Positions 13,701-26,300 of a stretch of DNA of 64,000 nucleotides are shown piece by piece (within the stretch, counting starts at the first letter, position 1; each line of letters begins with the position of its first letter). Under the pieces are notes generated by a model. That model had not been told where the DNA came from. It was given only the letters and a program-made list of their open reading frames with translations, and ran no database searches. The stretch lies in assembly GCA_013399895.1 (NCBI GenBank), contig VXBA01006151.1:248001-312000 (forward strand), read 5' to 3'. Both the position numbers and the translations under genes were made by a program. This DNA comes from Serilophus lunatus (taxonomy: Eukaryota; Chordata; Aves; Passeriformes; Eurylaimidae).

Positions 13701-15279
13701 ATGAAATTACTCTCCTGGAAATGTTGGACCCCATTACACATGTGCTATGCTGCAGATCTATGCATGTGTTATAAAAATGTCAAGGGGTTTCATCTGTCTG
13801 GCATCCTTATCAGATTCCTAAGTACAAAAAGAGCCATCAATAACCAAGATGCACATTAGCAAAAGAGGAGCAGGTGACTGTTAAAGTGTTCACCATGAAA
13901 CATTTAACAATACCACTTTGCTACTATAAATCTGCCTGACTTCACTGATAGTACATTAATCAACAAAACAAAAGTGATATTAATGTGTTTTTTATGAAAG
14001 GATTAGCAAAGTGAGTTGTCTTGCTCTCAGACATAAAATGATCAGGTCAATAAAGATATCTACAATTCTAAGCACACGAACAGCTCGCAAGAGGACCAAC
14101 CATACTTTTACATATCTTGCCAAACTGGAACCTAATTCACAAAGCAGAACCTACTAGAACCAGAAATATACCGTCTTCCATGCATTTTACTCCATATACT
14201 GAACTGGCACGTAAAGCATTGATTTCTAGCACATACCTTATTCCAGCATCATTGGTGCAGCTAAATCTCTGTTGAAGTGTAAATGTTCTCTGAATTATTG
14301 AAACCCTTCTAATGTTGTAAAGGAAAATGTTAATCTTAACAAGACCCACACAAATACCTGCAAAACCAAGAAATCAATTGTAAGTAGGTAGACAGAAAAA
14401 AATGTATTTTTATTTTAATGTCAGTGATTTGTGTGGCCCTACAGTGAACTCTAATCTTGAAAGGAATTAAATAATACTTTGCAGCTGGTCAGAAAATGCA
14501 AACCCATTTGCAGAGTTTTAAACATTGCAGATGTTGTCTCAGTATAACAGTGAAAAAAAAAATCAACATATTTTTGAAACTATTTAGAAACAAAAAAGAG
14601 GCTATTTGTTAATAGTACCCAAGGTTTTACCTGAAATATTAAATTCAGGCACCCAGCCTTCACAAAAACTATGAATATCATTAATTTGTTTACTACTGAG
14701 AAGGATTAACTGAAAGGTGCACTGTGTTACAGTGCAAGACAAAACACAGCAAATTCTTTCTGCAAAGGAGCTGTACCATTTTCATCATGTAGTGCCCCTC
14801 ATATTTGCTTAGGAGGGAAAAAAAAAGATAAATAGAAAATTTGCTCTTTAGTCAGGATTGTGTTTAGGGAATGAAAGTCTAGGGAAGATAGGCAAAGAAT
14901 AGACTGGTTCCTTCCATCTGTCTCTGCTGCATCCAGATCTGTGGGAACTGCTCTATTCCAATATCCCCTTATGCTAGCCCACAGGAATACCATGGATGAA
15001 GATAATGCTCACAAGTTCTCCATATTTTTTGTGTCAAACAGGAGTGGGATCTGGAGGCTGGAGCACAGAAACAGAAGGCAGGATGCCCAGGAAATGCAGG
15101 CAACCAAAGCAAAGTGAAGCACTGCTTCTTCTGCACAATTCCTGAGATCAGCAATTAAAGGGACAGGTTTAGGGAGAAGTTTATGTCTGTCACATCACAC
15201 TATACAAGAGGTGATGCTGATCCCTGGAAAGGATAGCCAGCTTGGAGCATCCAGATGAGAAGCAGCCTCTGCAATGGTG

Positions 15280-15285
15280 TTTATT
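15280..15285 (-). terminator. candidate OTC poly(A) signal 2
   Basis: A second AATAAA hexamer on the minus strand, 162 nt beyond the OTC stop and inside the sequence GACAATAAACACC. It is an alternative or additional 3' end for OTC. Confidence 0.4.
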
Positions 15286-15334
15286 GTCTCAAGCATTTTC
15301 AAGAAATGCAATATTATACAGCTAACTGTATGGT

Positions 15335-15340
15335 TTTATT
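15335..15340 (-). terminator. candidate OTC poly(A) signal 1
   Basis: An AATAAA hexamer on the minus strand, 107 nt beyond the OTC stop codon. It would give a very short 3' UTR. Which of the two nearby hexamers is used cannot be told from sequence. Confidence 0.45.
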
Positions 15341-15446
15341 AAGAAATAATTCATTGTCTTGATCCTCTCCAAAGAAGATCTATGTCTTTGTGGATGGGAA
15401 TATTTTGCCAATGAAGAATATTTTTCTCTTGGCAGGAATCCAACCA

Positions 15447-15506
15447 TCAAAATGTAGGTTTTTGTAGCTGTGGTGAGTAATTTGTCAGCAGGGAAACCAT
15501 GACAGC
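15447..15506 (-). CDS. OTC: OTC exon 10 (terminal coding exon)
   Basis: The 60-nt coding part follows the acceptor CTCCAG|GCTGTC and ends in TGA. It encodes AVMVSLLTNYSPQLQKPTF (residues 336-354), against human AVMVSLLTDYSPQLQKPKF. Two AATAAA hexamers lie 107 and 162 nt further 3'. Confidence 0.95.
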   Translation of the reverse strand, partial: AVMVSLLTNYSPQLQKPTF

Positions 15507-17324
15507 CTGGAGGAAGAAGAAAAGAAAAAAATCCAATCACATTGAAAAAAAATACTCCATAAAAATAAATAAGAGGGAAATATTTTCCAGCTCTGAAGCC
15601 TTGTGTTGAAAATTATTGTCCTGACAAAAACTGCACACTTAGATTTATTTGGTAGAATTTGTGATGATGAATCAGGAAAAAGCTGAAAATCAGTTAGGAT
15701 GTTCTGTATTGTAGCTGATAGCTTTTCTCAGTGTGGACAAAATACATTAAAGGACAGCTTAGGAGCAATTCAGATAAACATGTAGATCAAATGCTGGGGC
15801 CTTTTTGGCATGTTCTATTGTGTTCTCAGCTACTTCTAGGAGATGCTGTAGGTACCCAGACATCACATGGGCTTGCTTGTGAATTTCAGCAGAGCTTCCA
15901 TTAGCGTCAATGAGAGCCCCGCTAGAATAAGGACTTTGACATTTACCCCAGTTTAGCTATAATTTCTCTGGTAAAACATGGAAAATGCTGAGGTTAATAG
16001 TGTGTCATCTACCCCTCCTGCCCTCCCTGCCCAGCCTCAGGTATGGCTGTGAAATGGGAGTAATGGGAGTAATGGGAATGTCAGCTAAATGAAACATGGT
16101 GTTGCAGCAGCTCTGCTGCCTTTCCCACAGCTGTGTACACTAACAAGCCCTGTGCTTGCTTGGTTTTGACAAGGTATTACCTGGTTCACACAGTTATGAT
16201 TTCACAGCAGTCCCTGACTGCAAATTGTTATTTTGGCCCAGAACTGGATTTACAAGAGTTCTCCAGAGGTTGTGATCTTGTTGCTTATCCTTCCTCTCCC
16301 TTCAGCACAGCTCAGTGTGATAGGTCATCACAGGCACACAGAGGTGACAATATATAGCTGTGCAGCCCCTCACTGGCCCCTCCAGGTCACAGCTGCACTC
16401 AGCTCTGCTTGGATCTACAGCCAAGCAAATAATTCATTTCTCAGTTTGCTCTCTGAGCTAAAAGTGGTAGAAAATACTATATAAAAAAGACTTATATTTT
16501 AATTCTTTTTATAGCTTGATAAAATAGAGAGATGATTTTCTTCTTAACCCCTCTCCCCCCCTTCACAAAATGTGCATCTGGAACCCAAAGTAAAGGGTTT
16601 TTTTAAGACCAAAATTGCTAGGGTTTTGTTTATTTTTTTTTTTGACCAATTGCTAGTAATTTTGACCATGTCCAAAATCTGAGCTTTTAGAAAATACAAT
16701 ACTCAACCCATTATTTATTCACCTGGAGCTCATCTAGAGTTCATCCCAGAGCTATGACAATGACATTTCTGGAGTTTTTTCAGCTTTGAAAGTTTTCACT
16801 AACTTTTGTTTTTAGAAATAGATGGTTCTAAAGCCAAAAATAAATAACAGGCTACTGAGATCTTGCAGCAATTTTCTGAAATTCTAAGAATGCTGAGAGA
16901 GGAGTTATGGTTTATGTTAAATGCCAAGTGTCCTTTAATGTTTCCCATGGATCACATGGTATTACCCACACTGTAACTTTTCATGGTCTTTCAAACCTTG
17001 GCTCTTCCAGCCTTTTCTCAGAGAAATCCCCCATTGGTGCCAGCAGCAGTTTTTCCTGAGAGAAAATAACTGTCTTTAAGTAGTTTCTAAGACCAGCCCC
17101 TGGGACCTCAGCATTTACCATGTTATAAATTTGAGCAGTTGAGTTAATCATTAGAGTAAATCCAGTGATTTAAATACCCTGAAATTACTGTTTATATTGT
17201 AGATTTTACTTAGTGATAAAAACTGTGTAAAGCAATTGCAGATTATCACCAAAATAGGTCACATTTCTGTGAGAGGTATTTGTGCTACACACATATATAT
17301 ATATATGTATGTATGTATATGTGC

Positions 17325-17360
<36 letters not shown>

Positions 17361-20300
17361 GTTGCCTACAGTCAAAGTTGTTATGTGCTCTAGGGTGCAT
17401 TTGAAACATATGTTTTAACATTTACTATTTATTGAGGAACCAGGCTGAATTCAAGCCTGCAATCTAAGGCAAAACAGAAGCTATCCCTAACCTCCAGCTA
17501 CTGTTATGTTCTGATTTTTACCATAAATGTCCATTTTCTGTTTTCAGCCTCCTGGAAAACCAATGACTGTGGAGAATAAAATATTTCGTCATCAACTTCT
17601 TCAGGTTTTCTGGGTAAGCAATGTAAAAAGGTCCAGTTGGAAGCAGCAGATTTTGCAGTCTGTAAATTAAAAAGCATACAAAAATAAAGACATGTGAGGA
17701 CACTAATAAAATCTTTAACAAGTAAAAAGGTTACATTTTATATTAACTCCCTTTCTTGGTTACTTGGATAATGAACTGAGAATTCCACAGACTTCAAAAG
17801 AATTTCTCATCTGTGAATAAGATGGGAATATCTCCATTCAAACCAGTAGGAGTTCTATGCTGGCTTCACTAAAGTCAAATATTCACTGCTATTTCTCTGG
17901 CTTTAGAAAGGAGTAAAAACTCCACTGACCTAGTGAATCAATAAAGTGCAATCTTTATTTGAATGCCATACAGTAATGTAATACTACCTTTAATTGCAAA
18001 AAGAACAAACTAAACTATGATTTAAAAAGCTATAATTTTTTACTTTTGATATTATCACTCATGATACATTGATCTAATGACAAAGAATGATGAATTAGTT
18101 TTTAGGTCAGTTTAGAGACACGTTCATCAACGGTATTTAGTGAATTTATGTTAAAGTGCAGTCACTTTAACCAGTAATTCCATCAGCAAGGAAAATGTCT
18201 GTTTTATCTTGGACATAGTTTATGATTTTACATGTTCCCTAACTGATTTTGTGCTGGCAAACATTTCAACTAGATGATTTTAGATATATATATTTAATGC
18301 TTTATTCATTGACAGATATACACAAATTACCCTTAATGCTGCCCAGGCTCTTGAGAGTTAATCTGTGAACTGCTCATTTAAATAAAATATAAGAGATCGT
18401 TTCTGGTATCAATGAGGAAACACAAAGATAGAAATAATTTTTAGGCTATAAAGGAGTAAAGGGGTAGCTCTGCTGCACATGTTCTGGAGCTAGGCCTCAT
18501 TGGGAAGCTCTAAAAGAGGCCAAGCCATCTGCAGTTTACACAATAACTCAAATTATTATGGTCCCACTCAAAAAAATACAAGACTCATGCTTTGCTGATG
18601 CTGATTCTTGTAAATGCAAATTGGAAAAACAGAAAAAAACCCCCTAAATCTCAATTTTTACCTGCACTGTAATCTGATAACCTTGAAAGGCCTTTAGTCT
18701 TTCTCTCTTTTCTTCTTCTTGTCCCATACTTATCCATGTATCTGTAACTAAGACATTGGCACTGTCTGCAGCTTCCAAAGGATCTGTCGTCAGAAGTAAC
18801 TTGGTACCATACTAATATGAATAAAATAAAGATCCGTAAGACAAGGAAATTCAACTTTATTTGTAATGAAAATAAACTCTATTCAAACTATTCTACTAGG
18901 CTATTTCTGAGGCTCCTACCTCTCTGGAGTACTGTTCAGTCATTTTAGTTATTCTTTGGTTTGGTTCAAAGCCCTGTGAAAGGAGAGGATAGGTAACATA
19001 TCATGCAACATGTATAAGATCTTTTGTGATCATTAACACTGCTTAGAAAAATACTGATTAAACCATTTGCAATGGGAAGAAGAATGCCTTTCAGAACTGC
19101 AAAACTTGAGGAAATTATATTGATTTTGTTGAAAGTTTATTTTGGAGATAAAGTTTGGAAAAAAGTTTGAAGATAAAGTGGAAAGTGTTCTAAAAGAGTA
19201 AGAGAGATGTATTTCACCAGTTACAGACTGAGACAACTATAAATAATTTACTTTTTTGTTATAAACTGAGTATTAGTTTTATATTTTATATTGTATTACA
19301 ATCAGACATTCTAAAATGCTGCACCACCAATCCAAACCAAGATGTAACATTTCCACCAATCTGAAACAAATTTCAAAGTTTTTTTAGGTGGTGGAAGGGC
19401 ACTGGATGACTTTGTAACTTTACCTATTCTAATTGTAATTCTCTATGGTTTCTACTGCTGTTGTTACGAATTCCCCCAGCCTTTCAGAACTTGGACTCAG
19501 TAGAATTAGTTCTGCTTAGCATTAAAATAACTGGATGAAGATTTTGGACCTTGGTCTGAAACACGCAAGCACCACCACGCCCTTGGCAAACACCTGTGTG
19601 GTTGAGACAAGAATAGCTAAAGTTTGTCTTCTTTTCTCCATGTGCACGACTTTCTTACCTCGGGAGTTGCAATACGCAGGTGCATTCCCAGCTTTGCAGC
19701 ACTGGTCATGATGGAGTGGAGGACATTGTTTCCATCCCCAATCCAGGCGATAGTGAGCCCATTCAGCCCACCATAGTGCTCCTGCCAAAGGAATCAGAAG
19801 CTCTTGGGTTATGTTCCAGACGAGCTGAGCAAGTTGATGGGCAAAAGGGATTGATCAGGTGGGTCTGGTGCAAAGGCTGCCTTCAAATGCCACCTGCATG
19901 GAACCATGCCTGGAATTTACTGCACCTGCAGGATGCTCAGGGAGGGAAAACCCTGTGTCTTTACATGAAGGCTCAAATGCTGCAGCTTCCTCCAGTGAAG
20001 GACATGTTGGCACAAATGCCATATGGTGAGGCCCAGTCTGACAGATACAGCACCAGACACATGATAACTTTAGCACCAAAGTTACATAGCCATTGGTTGT
20101 GCATAAACATCATCTAATGATAGACATGATTAATTTAGATATTATCCTAATGCCCAGAATAGAACTCCTTCCAGCTTTCCTCCAAAATGTTCAAATATCC
20201 CTTCTCGGGTTTGTTCTGGCTTGGTTGTCTCCACACGATGTTCCCCGGGGCCATGTCAGTGGCCGTGCCCTTGGAGTGCATTTTCACCATCACAGTTGCA

Positions 20301-23300
20301 GGACAGAAAAGAGCAGCACTCTGAAAGCAGCTGTGCCACTCATGGCCTGCAGCATTTGTTCTCCATTGTACAGCCAAAGAGGGCAGGGATTTGTTTTTCA
20401 AGTGTTCATTACTCAAACTCAAAAAGCATTAGAGTTAACTGTAGCTTTGCCTAATGGCACTTGGTACCTGTTCTCAGCCCCAACAGATAAGGCTTAAGGA
20501 GGAAAAAAAGTAACAGTACTTGCTCATTTCCAGACCAGAAAAACTTGAGGCTCTTTAACAAGCCTTGTTTTAAATATGCATGTGTATAGGTACTTAAGAT
20601 GCTATCAAAAAGTTTGTAAAGACATAACCAAATATTTCTATATGCCTGCTCTGTACAACTCTACCTCATGACTCAAAATACTTTCTGAGTTCAGAACTGG
20701 GCCATGCTACAATTGCACTGTAGTAGCTGGAAACCAGACAGTGTTTCAACACTTCATGTGACATAATTCAATACTTGTCAGAGAGGATAAGCATCCACAT
20801 GGTAGAGCTGTACTAACTGGCAACCTTGCAGGCAGTTGCAGAATAGATGCCAGAAGACTGAACAGGAAGAGGGCAGGGACTAACCCCTCCTCTCCTGGCA
20901 GCAGCTTTATCTGAATGAAGAGTTATGAAGCTGGTCCAGAACAAAGTTACTGGCATTTCTGCAAGGAACCACATTTTTGAATCAAAATTAATAGTACTTG
21001 CAATACTGAATTACATTAGAAGGCTGTAAGAATTTAAACCTAATGGATTCCTAGGCTGCTGAGGCTTAAGTGTTAAAACTACAGTATCATAAAACTATCG
21101 CTTTCTCAGTTGAAGTTTGTTAGCAAGAGGCTCATTGGCAGAGGTTTGATGCAAGGCCATTTACAGGAGAGCAAATCAGGACCTTGTGGACATGAAAATT
21201 ATTTCAGTGTAACAGTTCTGCAGATCTCTAAGGATCTTTCAAAATCCTTCCACCTCTCCTAGCAATGGTGCTTCTAGGAGAAGGCCAAACTGAATCATTT
21301 ATTTAAGGTGCTGTTTCAATTTAGGGCTTAGTGATAGCTGAAACATGAACCCACAGTCAGGAGCAAACAAGCCGGTCCTGAGTTCTTTTCATCTTACTGT
21401 TTAAAAATAGACATCACGGCCTGTAATGCTCAAAGCATTGACTAGAGTCACAAATATACTGCTATGTTAAACAACTTCCACTTTATTGCCAGCTGCTACT
21501 CTGCATTTAAAGAAGCACAGTGCATGCTAGATACTTTTCTCTGTTTTCCCAAGCTACTAGCTGTTACAGATAAAATATGAAGTACTGGACATGTCTGTAT
21601 AATGTTGTGCACAGCAAATCACCAAGCTGCATCTGCAGTGACTTCTGTGTAGAGTGAACATAGCTGAACTGTTCTTAATGAAGATGTTTTGCTAGTGGAA
21701 GGAGTCATACACAAGGCATAATCAAGCTGTGTATGTGCTAGGGGAGCCTATTTTATATCCTATGCTTTGTGCTGCCTCTTCATCTGAAGCCTGTGCCTGT
21801 ACTGCTTATATGAACCCATTCTCATCTTCCAAGAAAGATGAGATGACAGCCTTGGTCAGAACCAGAAAGCTTTGAGGCAATATAAAAGTTACTGTGTATG
21901 AGATACTTTACTCCCACATGATTTATAGTGTATTCTTACATAACCACACAGAAAAAATCCTGTTAAAAATGTTTTGCCATGATGGTAGAACTCTCGGTTA
22001 AATCAGAACACTTATGATACTGATGCTCACCAGAGCCTCTGAAGATATTTTCTCCCTTGCCTCCCTCCCCAGTTTTCCCAAGGTCTGTTATATTGATGTA
22101 GGCTTTATATCTGTTTGGGTGTTCTGCAGTTTCTCTTTATATTTGGAACATGACTTAAAATATTTATATCCGCAGTAAAGCCATACAAAACCTAACATAC
22201 TTAGAAAGTTTAGAGTCCTTCTCCCTTATGGATGCCCCTTTGGCAAACTAGCGATTGCTGCTGTAGAACATAAAACACGGTTTCACACTTCTCATGAAAA
22301 ATCCCTGCTAAATAATTAATGCTCATTCTCATGCCACTTTTACAGTGTTTCTTTCCGGTCTTATCCACGGCTGTACTGTATAAGTGTTTTGAACCCTGGG
22401 AAAAAATTAAGCATTCTCAGTGATTTGGTACTGTTGTATGTTTGGAGAAGACTGGGTTAACTAATTAGGGACATTTGTGTCTGCCTCTGTCTCAACTTGT
22501 TTCCAGTGAGGCTGAAACTCTGACACCATTATAGATTAATTCTCGACTGTTTGACCACAACTGTCATAACAGCCCTCAATTAAAACAAGCTTTTGAATAA
22601 TGAATCAATAACCTGTCAAATTTAAAAATGGAAAGCCAGGGACTAATCAAAGCTTTAGCCCTCTAAAAGGCAATGCAATCCCATAAATAAGAAACTGGGC
22701 AAACTTGGATCTACTGGCTCACAAATTGGGTTTAAGCCAGATGCTGGGCAAGTTATCTTTCTTACTCCCACACTGTTTTTTGTCATGGTGAAACAATATA
22801 TTCTAGAGGATCAGTCCAGATCTTAGATGGGATTTCTGATTATTAGAATAATGATGATGATGATGATAAATTTGAAGAGTATAATAATTTGAGGTATTTG
22901 GGTCACAAATTGAGAAGTTGAGAATACATGGCAAGGCAACACTATTTGTTATGCTGTTTAAAAAGAAACCACTGATGTATTTCTTATGCCAACCATTGCT
23001 TTCTGAAAAAGAAAATTTCCTCCAAACCAGTGACATAAAAGGCTAGTGGCATATGGATCCACTTTAATTACCAGTCTGGCCATCATGCAGTCAGCTACAA
23101 GTTATCTGATTTGGCCAGTGACATTAATATCAATTGAGTCAATGTCAATACATGGTTTGTGTCTGGAATACAAATTGTGTGATGCTGCTCTCCAGGCAAG
23201 CTGAGCAGAGAAGAGTTGTGAGCCACAGCTTCTGCCCAGGAGGTACAAGGTAGAATCAGCACATGGCTATTAAATGTCTTCAAAACAAGCAAAGAAGTAA

Positions 23301-26300
23301 AGTAACTCAGTGTGTGCATGCTACCAGCACACAAACTCATACCCTTTAAAGGCCAAATCCCCAATTCTTCAAATTCAGGTTGTTTACATGTTTACAGCCA
23401 TTGCTAGTGGGATATAACTCAAGAGCAAACTCAGTTTAACACAACCTTTAAGAAAAAAATGCAGTATATATGCTAAGAAAAACATCTCTCGCAGCATAAT
23501 AGAGGGCATTAACCCGGATCACAGTATTGAAGGTCAGAGCCAGCTTGTACATCAAAAGTGGAGGGGCTACAGGTCGCTTGGGAGGAAGGCACTGGGCAAG
23601 AGGATGTTGAACCTGAGGAATCTCACTCAATATTCACTATAGGAGTATGCTTTATGCTTTATGATCTGAAAAGAACACTCTGAATACAGAATGAGAACTG
23701 ACAGCCCTGAAAATAAACCAACTGCATTGTTTGGGGAATGCAATGGACTATACTAAAATAACCACACTGAAGTGCACCTGTGAAAGGGGAATCAGAAGCT
23801 GTGAGAAAGATAATATTTTTATAAAACCAACCAGGCAATTACGTGGTTTCAGATCAAAGTTCTTGAAGAGGGTTCAAGAATGCACATGACAAAAATAATA
23901 GGATAGAGAAAATGAAAGTATAAAAATGTGCTAAGCATGAAGAGAGCCAGAATGCATGTAGTACTCCACTGGCAAATGCATCAAGAATAAACAGAACATA
24001 AAAATAATATATTTGGGGTATTTACTGACAGCATGGAGAAGCAGGAATATATTTACCAGGATAAGGAAGAGACATTTTTTAAAGAGAAGTAAGCTGCACA
24101 AAATCTGTAGTTACATTTAAATATAAGACTAGCATTCTGTGACATTATTGTAGTTTGCATGTAAGTATAAATCAAATAAATTGCCTTGGCATTGCAGGAA
24201 AGCAGTCCAAGTGTTACATATGGGCTTTCAACTTATCTAAAGAATCAGCAGTACTATTCCACGTCCCTGTATTAACCTTCTTGCAGGCAGTACTTGGGTA
24301 ACATCTTGCTGAAAATCCCATGAGAAGTTTGGTTATGGCAAGTAGCAACTAGACCCCGTGGTTCACATTTCTTCAAGTATTAATCTTACTTCTGTGACCT
24401 GGTAAGTTCACTGTATGATTAAAATGCTGGTTTAATACATGCCACTGACTGTAAGATCAGCCTTTTCCACCTTCTTGTTCAGTGCAAAGATGAAAAGAGA
24501 GAGCAGACCAGCAGGTCAGAAGGGGAAAGTTCAGGCAGTGCTAACACCCACAGCCTGGTGCTAGGAGCTTCCCCCTGCCTGCTCCTCTCTCCTCATTAAG
24601 AAAGCAAGAATGGAAAGTGTGTCAGAAACCAGGAGAGCAGCATGCCCTTGGCAAAGTGGGACAGCCACCCACCTGCCCTCTAAAGACCTCCTGACAAACT
24701 CTGGGCTAAGGAATATGATGGAAAGAATCAGGGAGAAATGGGCACCATTGGAGGAAACAGTGCTCTGCTTATCAGGCTGTCTGTTAAAGCGCTGCTAATT
24801 TAGAAAAAACTAAACTTCCATGGCTGTCCAAAAGCTGAGCCATTTTTGTGATCTAAGTGCTCACTTTGTCATAATACCTCTCCGTGTCAAACGCTCCTTC
24901 TGTCTGAGCACTAACTGTTGTGGTCCTGTTTTCTCATCAGTTAAAATGGGCAGAGACACTTTTTCCAAAGATGTCCTCCTCAGTTCTCGAAGCAGCAAGG
25001 ACACCCACCAGCTGTTGCTGCTGCTCAGGTATTCCAACTAAGGAAGAGTCCAGCCTGTGGGCTTATGTTCATCCGGAGTTTCTGCCATGGCTGTCCTACA
25101 AAGGGACACAATGGAGGAGGAGCAGAGCATGATCAACAGGGCACATACTCGTTCAGCTGCTCTCCACGGGTTTCCCCCTAAGATCAGTGGGGAAAGAGCT
25201 GCACTTTAGAAGGTGATTGAGATACACAGTGGCCTCTCTTCATTGACTGGAGACGGAATACAGGGCAACAGCACTCTGAACTTGGCTGCTGTAGTCAGTG
25301 GCCTGGATAAAACCAGGTTTGGAGGCAGAGACATCTATAATCGTGTAGACTATGAATCACAGATTATTTCTGAAGCCTGTTATTCACAAGTGGTAAACTG
25401 CTAATTGGTAAGGTATTTGCAAGACACAACACCCCGAAGAACAGAACCGTAAGAACTGGTTTACAGTTGCAAGCAGTATTTAAAATGAATTGATGATATC
25501 TCACGATTGGCTGGCTCAATGTGATCTCACAAATTTCTCTTATCTTGAGGTGTGTGAAGCATCTTAGTCTTAAGTTTACTAATTTTTGCTGGTCTCTTCA
25601 CTTTGAGGATTAAAAATTTTGCAAAAAGTAATAACCAAAATTAGAAAAAAGTTATTTTCACTAAACATATGACTCCTGCAGTTTTTAAAGTTTAAAGCAT
25701 GAATAATTTAATACTACTCTTACTGATTTTTACCACATACTGAATGTCTCATAACAAAGTCTTAGACAGCTGAGAAACACAGCCCAAAGAATCGAGAAAT
25801 TATTCTATCCTCTTGTTTTCAAGTAGTGCTTTTTTTACTCATTCAGAAAGTAAACAAGGTCAGAGAAGTTCATCATAGCTGTCAACCAGTACTGCAGTAT
25901 AATAATAATCTTCTTTATAAGCCAGATCCTCAATTGATTGTAAAACCACATAGTCCTTCTGTTCACAGATAAACATCTGGTATTCTATGTGCAAAATGTT
26001 ATCCTGCTGTCAAATCAATTATTACATTAGATAAAACTACAAAATATGATCTTTTTAAACTACTCTTTGACGTGAGCAAAGTTTAAATTGGTTTAAGTGC
26101 CTGAACACTAAGCATTTGCACTGGTAGCATTAACTGGCTTTTCAAAACAAGTATGTTCAACCAATTTCCTGATATATGGACACTGATTTCTTTTAAGCTA
26201 TTCATAGGTTAGTGAGGAATCTAGAGTGAACTACTGAGGGGTTTTATGCCTATGAAAAAATTTCCACTGGCTTCAGCTGAGCCAACTTCTCACTTTTATC

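Larger units (their letters stand above)
1..15279. other. intergenic DNA 3' of OTC, no gene recognised
   Basis: About 15 kb of AT-rich sequence. The open frames are short, overlap on both strands and resemble no family I know. In mammals the next gene on this side is TSPAN7, transcribed in the same direction as OTC; none of its exons was recognised here, so it presumably lies further left. Contents found are two CR1 relics, a MIR-like SINE, an AAAT microsatellite, a hairpin at 9083-9139 and a GC-richer block at about 9.04-10.4 kb. Confidence 0.75.

Noticed and set aside
1..15279. TSPAN7, the expected mammalian neighbour of OTC
   Set aside because: I looked for its conserved tetraspanin strings (CCG motif, first transmembrane segment) on the minus strand and recognised none; it probably lies further left.
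17206..17421. Tyr/Ile/Thr-rich frames on both strands
   Set aside because: Direct translations of the AT/GT microsatellite.
18651..18854. 67-codon minus-strand frame over OTC exon 8
   Set aside because: A different frame from the OTC reading frame, which is supported by splice sites and family alignment.
19522..19788. 88-codon minus-strand frame over OTC exon 6
   Set aside because: Out of frame with the true OTC exon; a shadow.
22680..22800. second and third MIR-like stretches (22.7 kb and about 24.84-24.97 kb)
   Set aside because: Only short matches to the MIR consensus (GGGCAAGTTA, TTTTCTCATCAGTTAAAATGG); too weak to call by eye.
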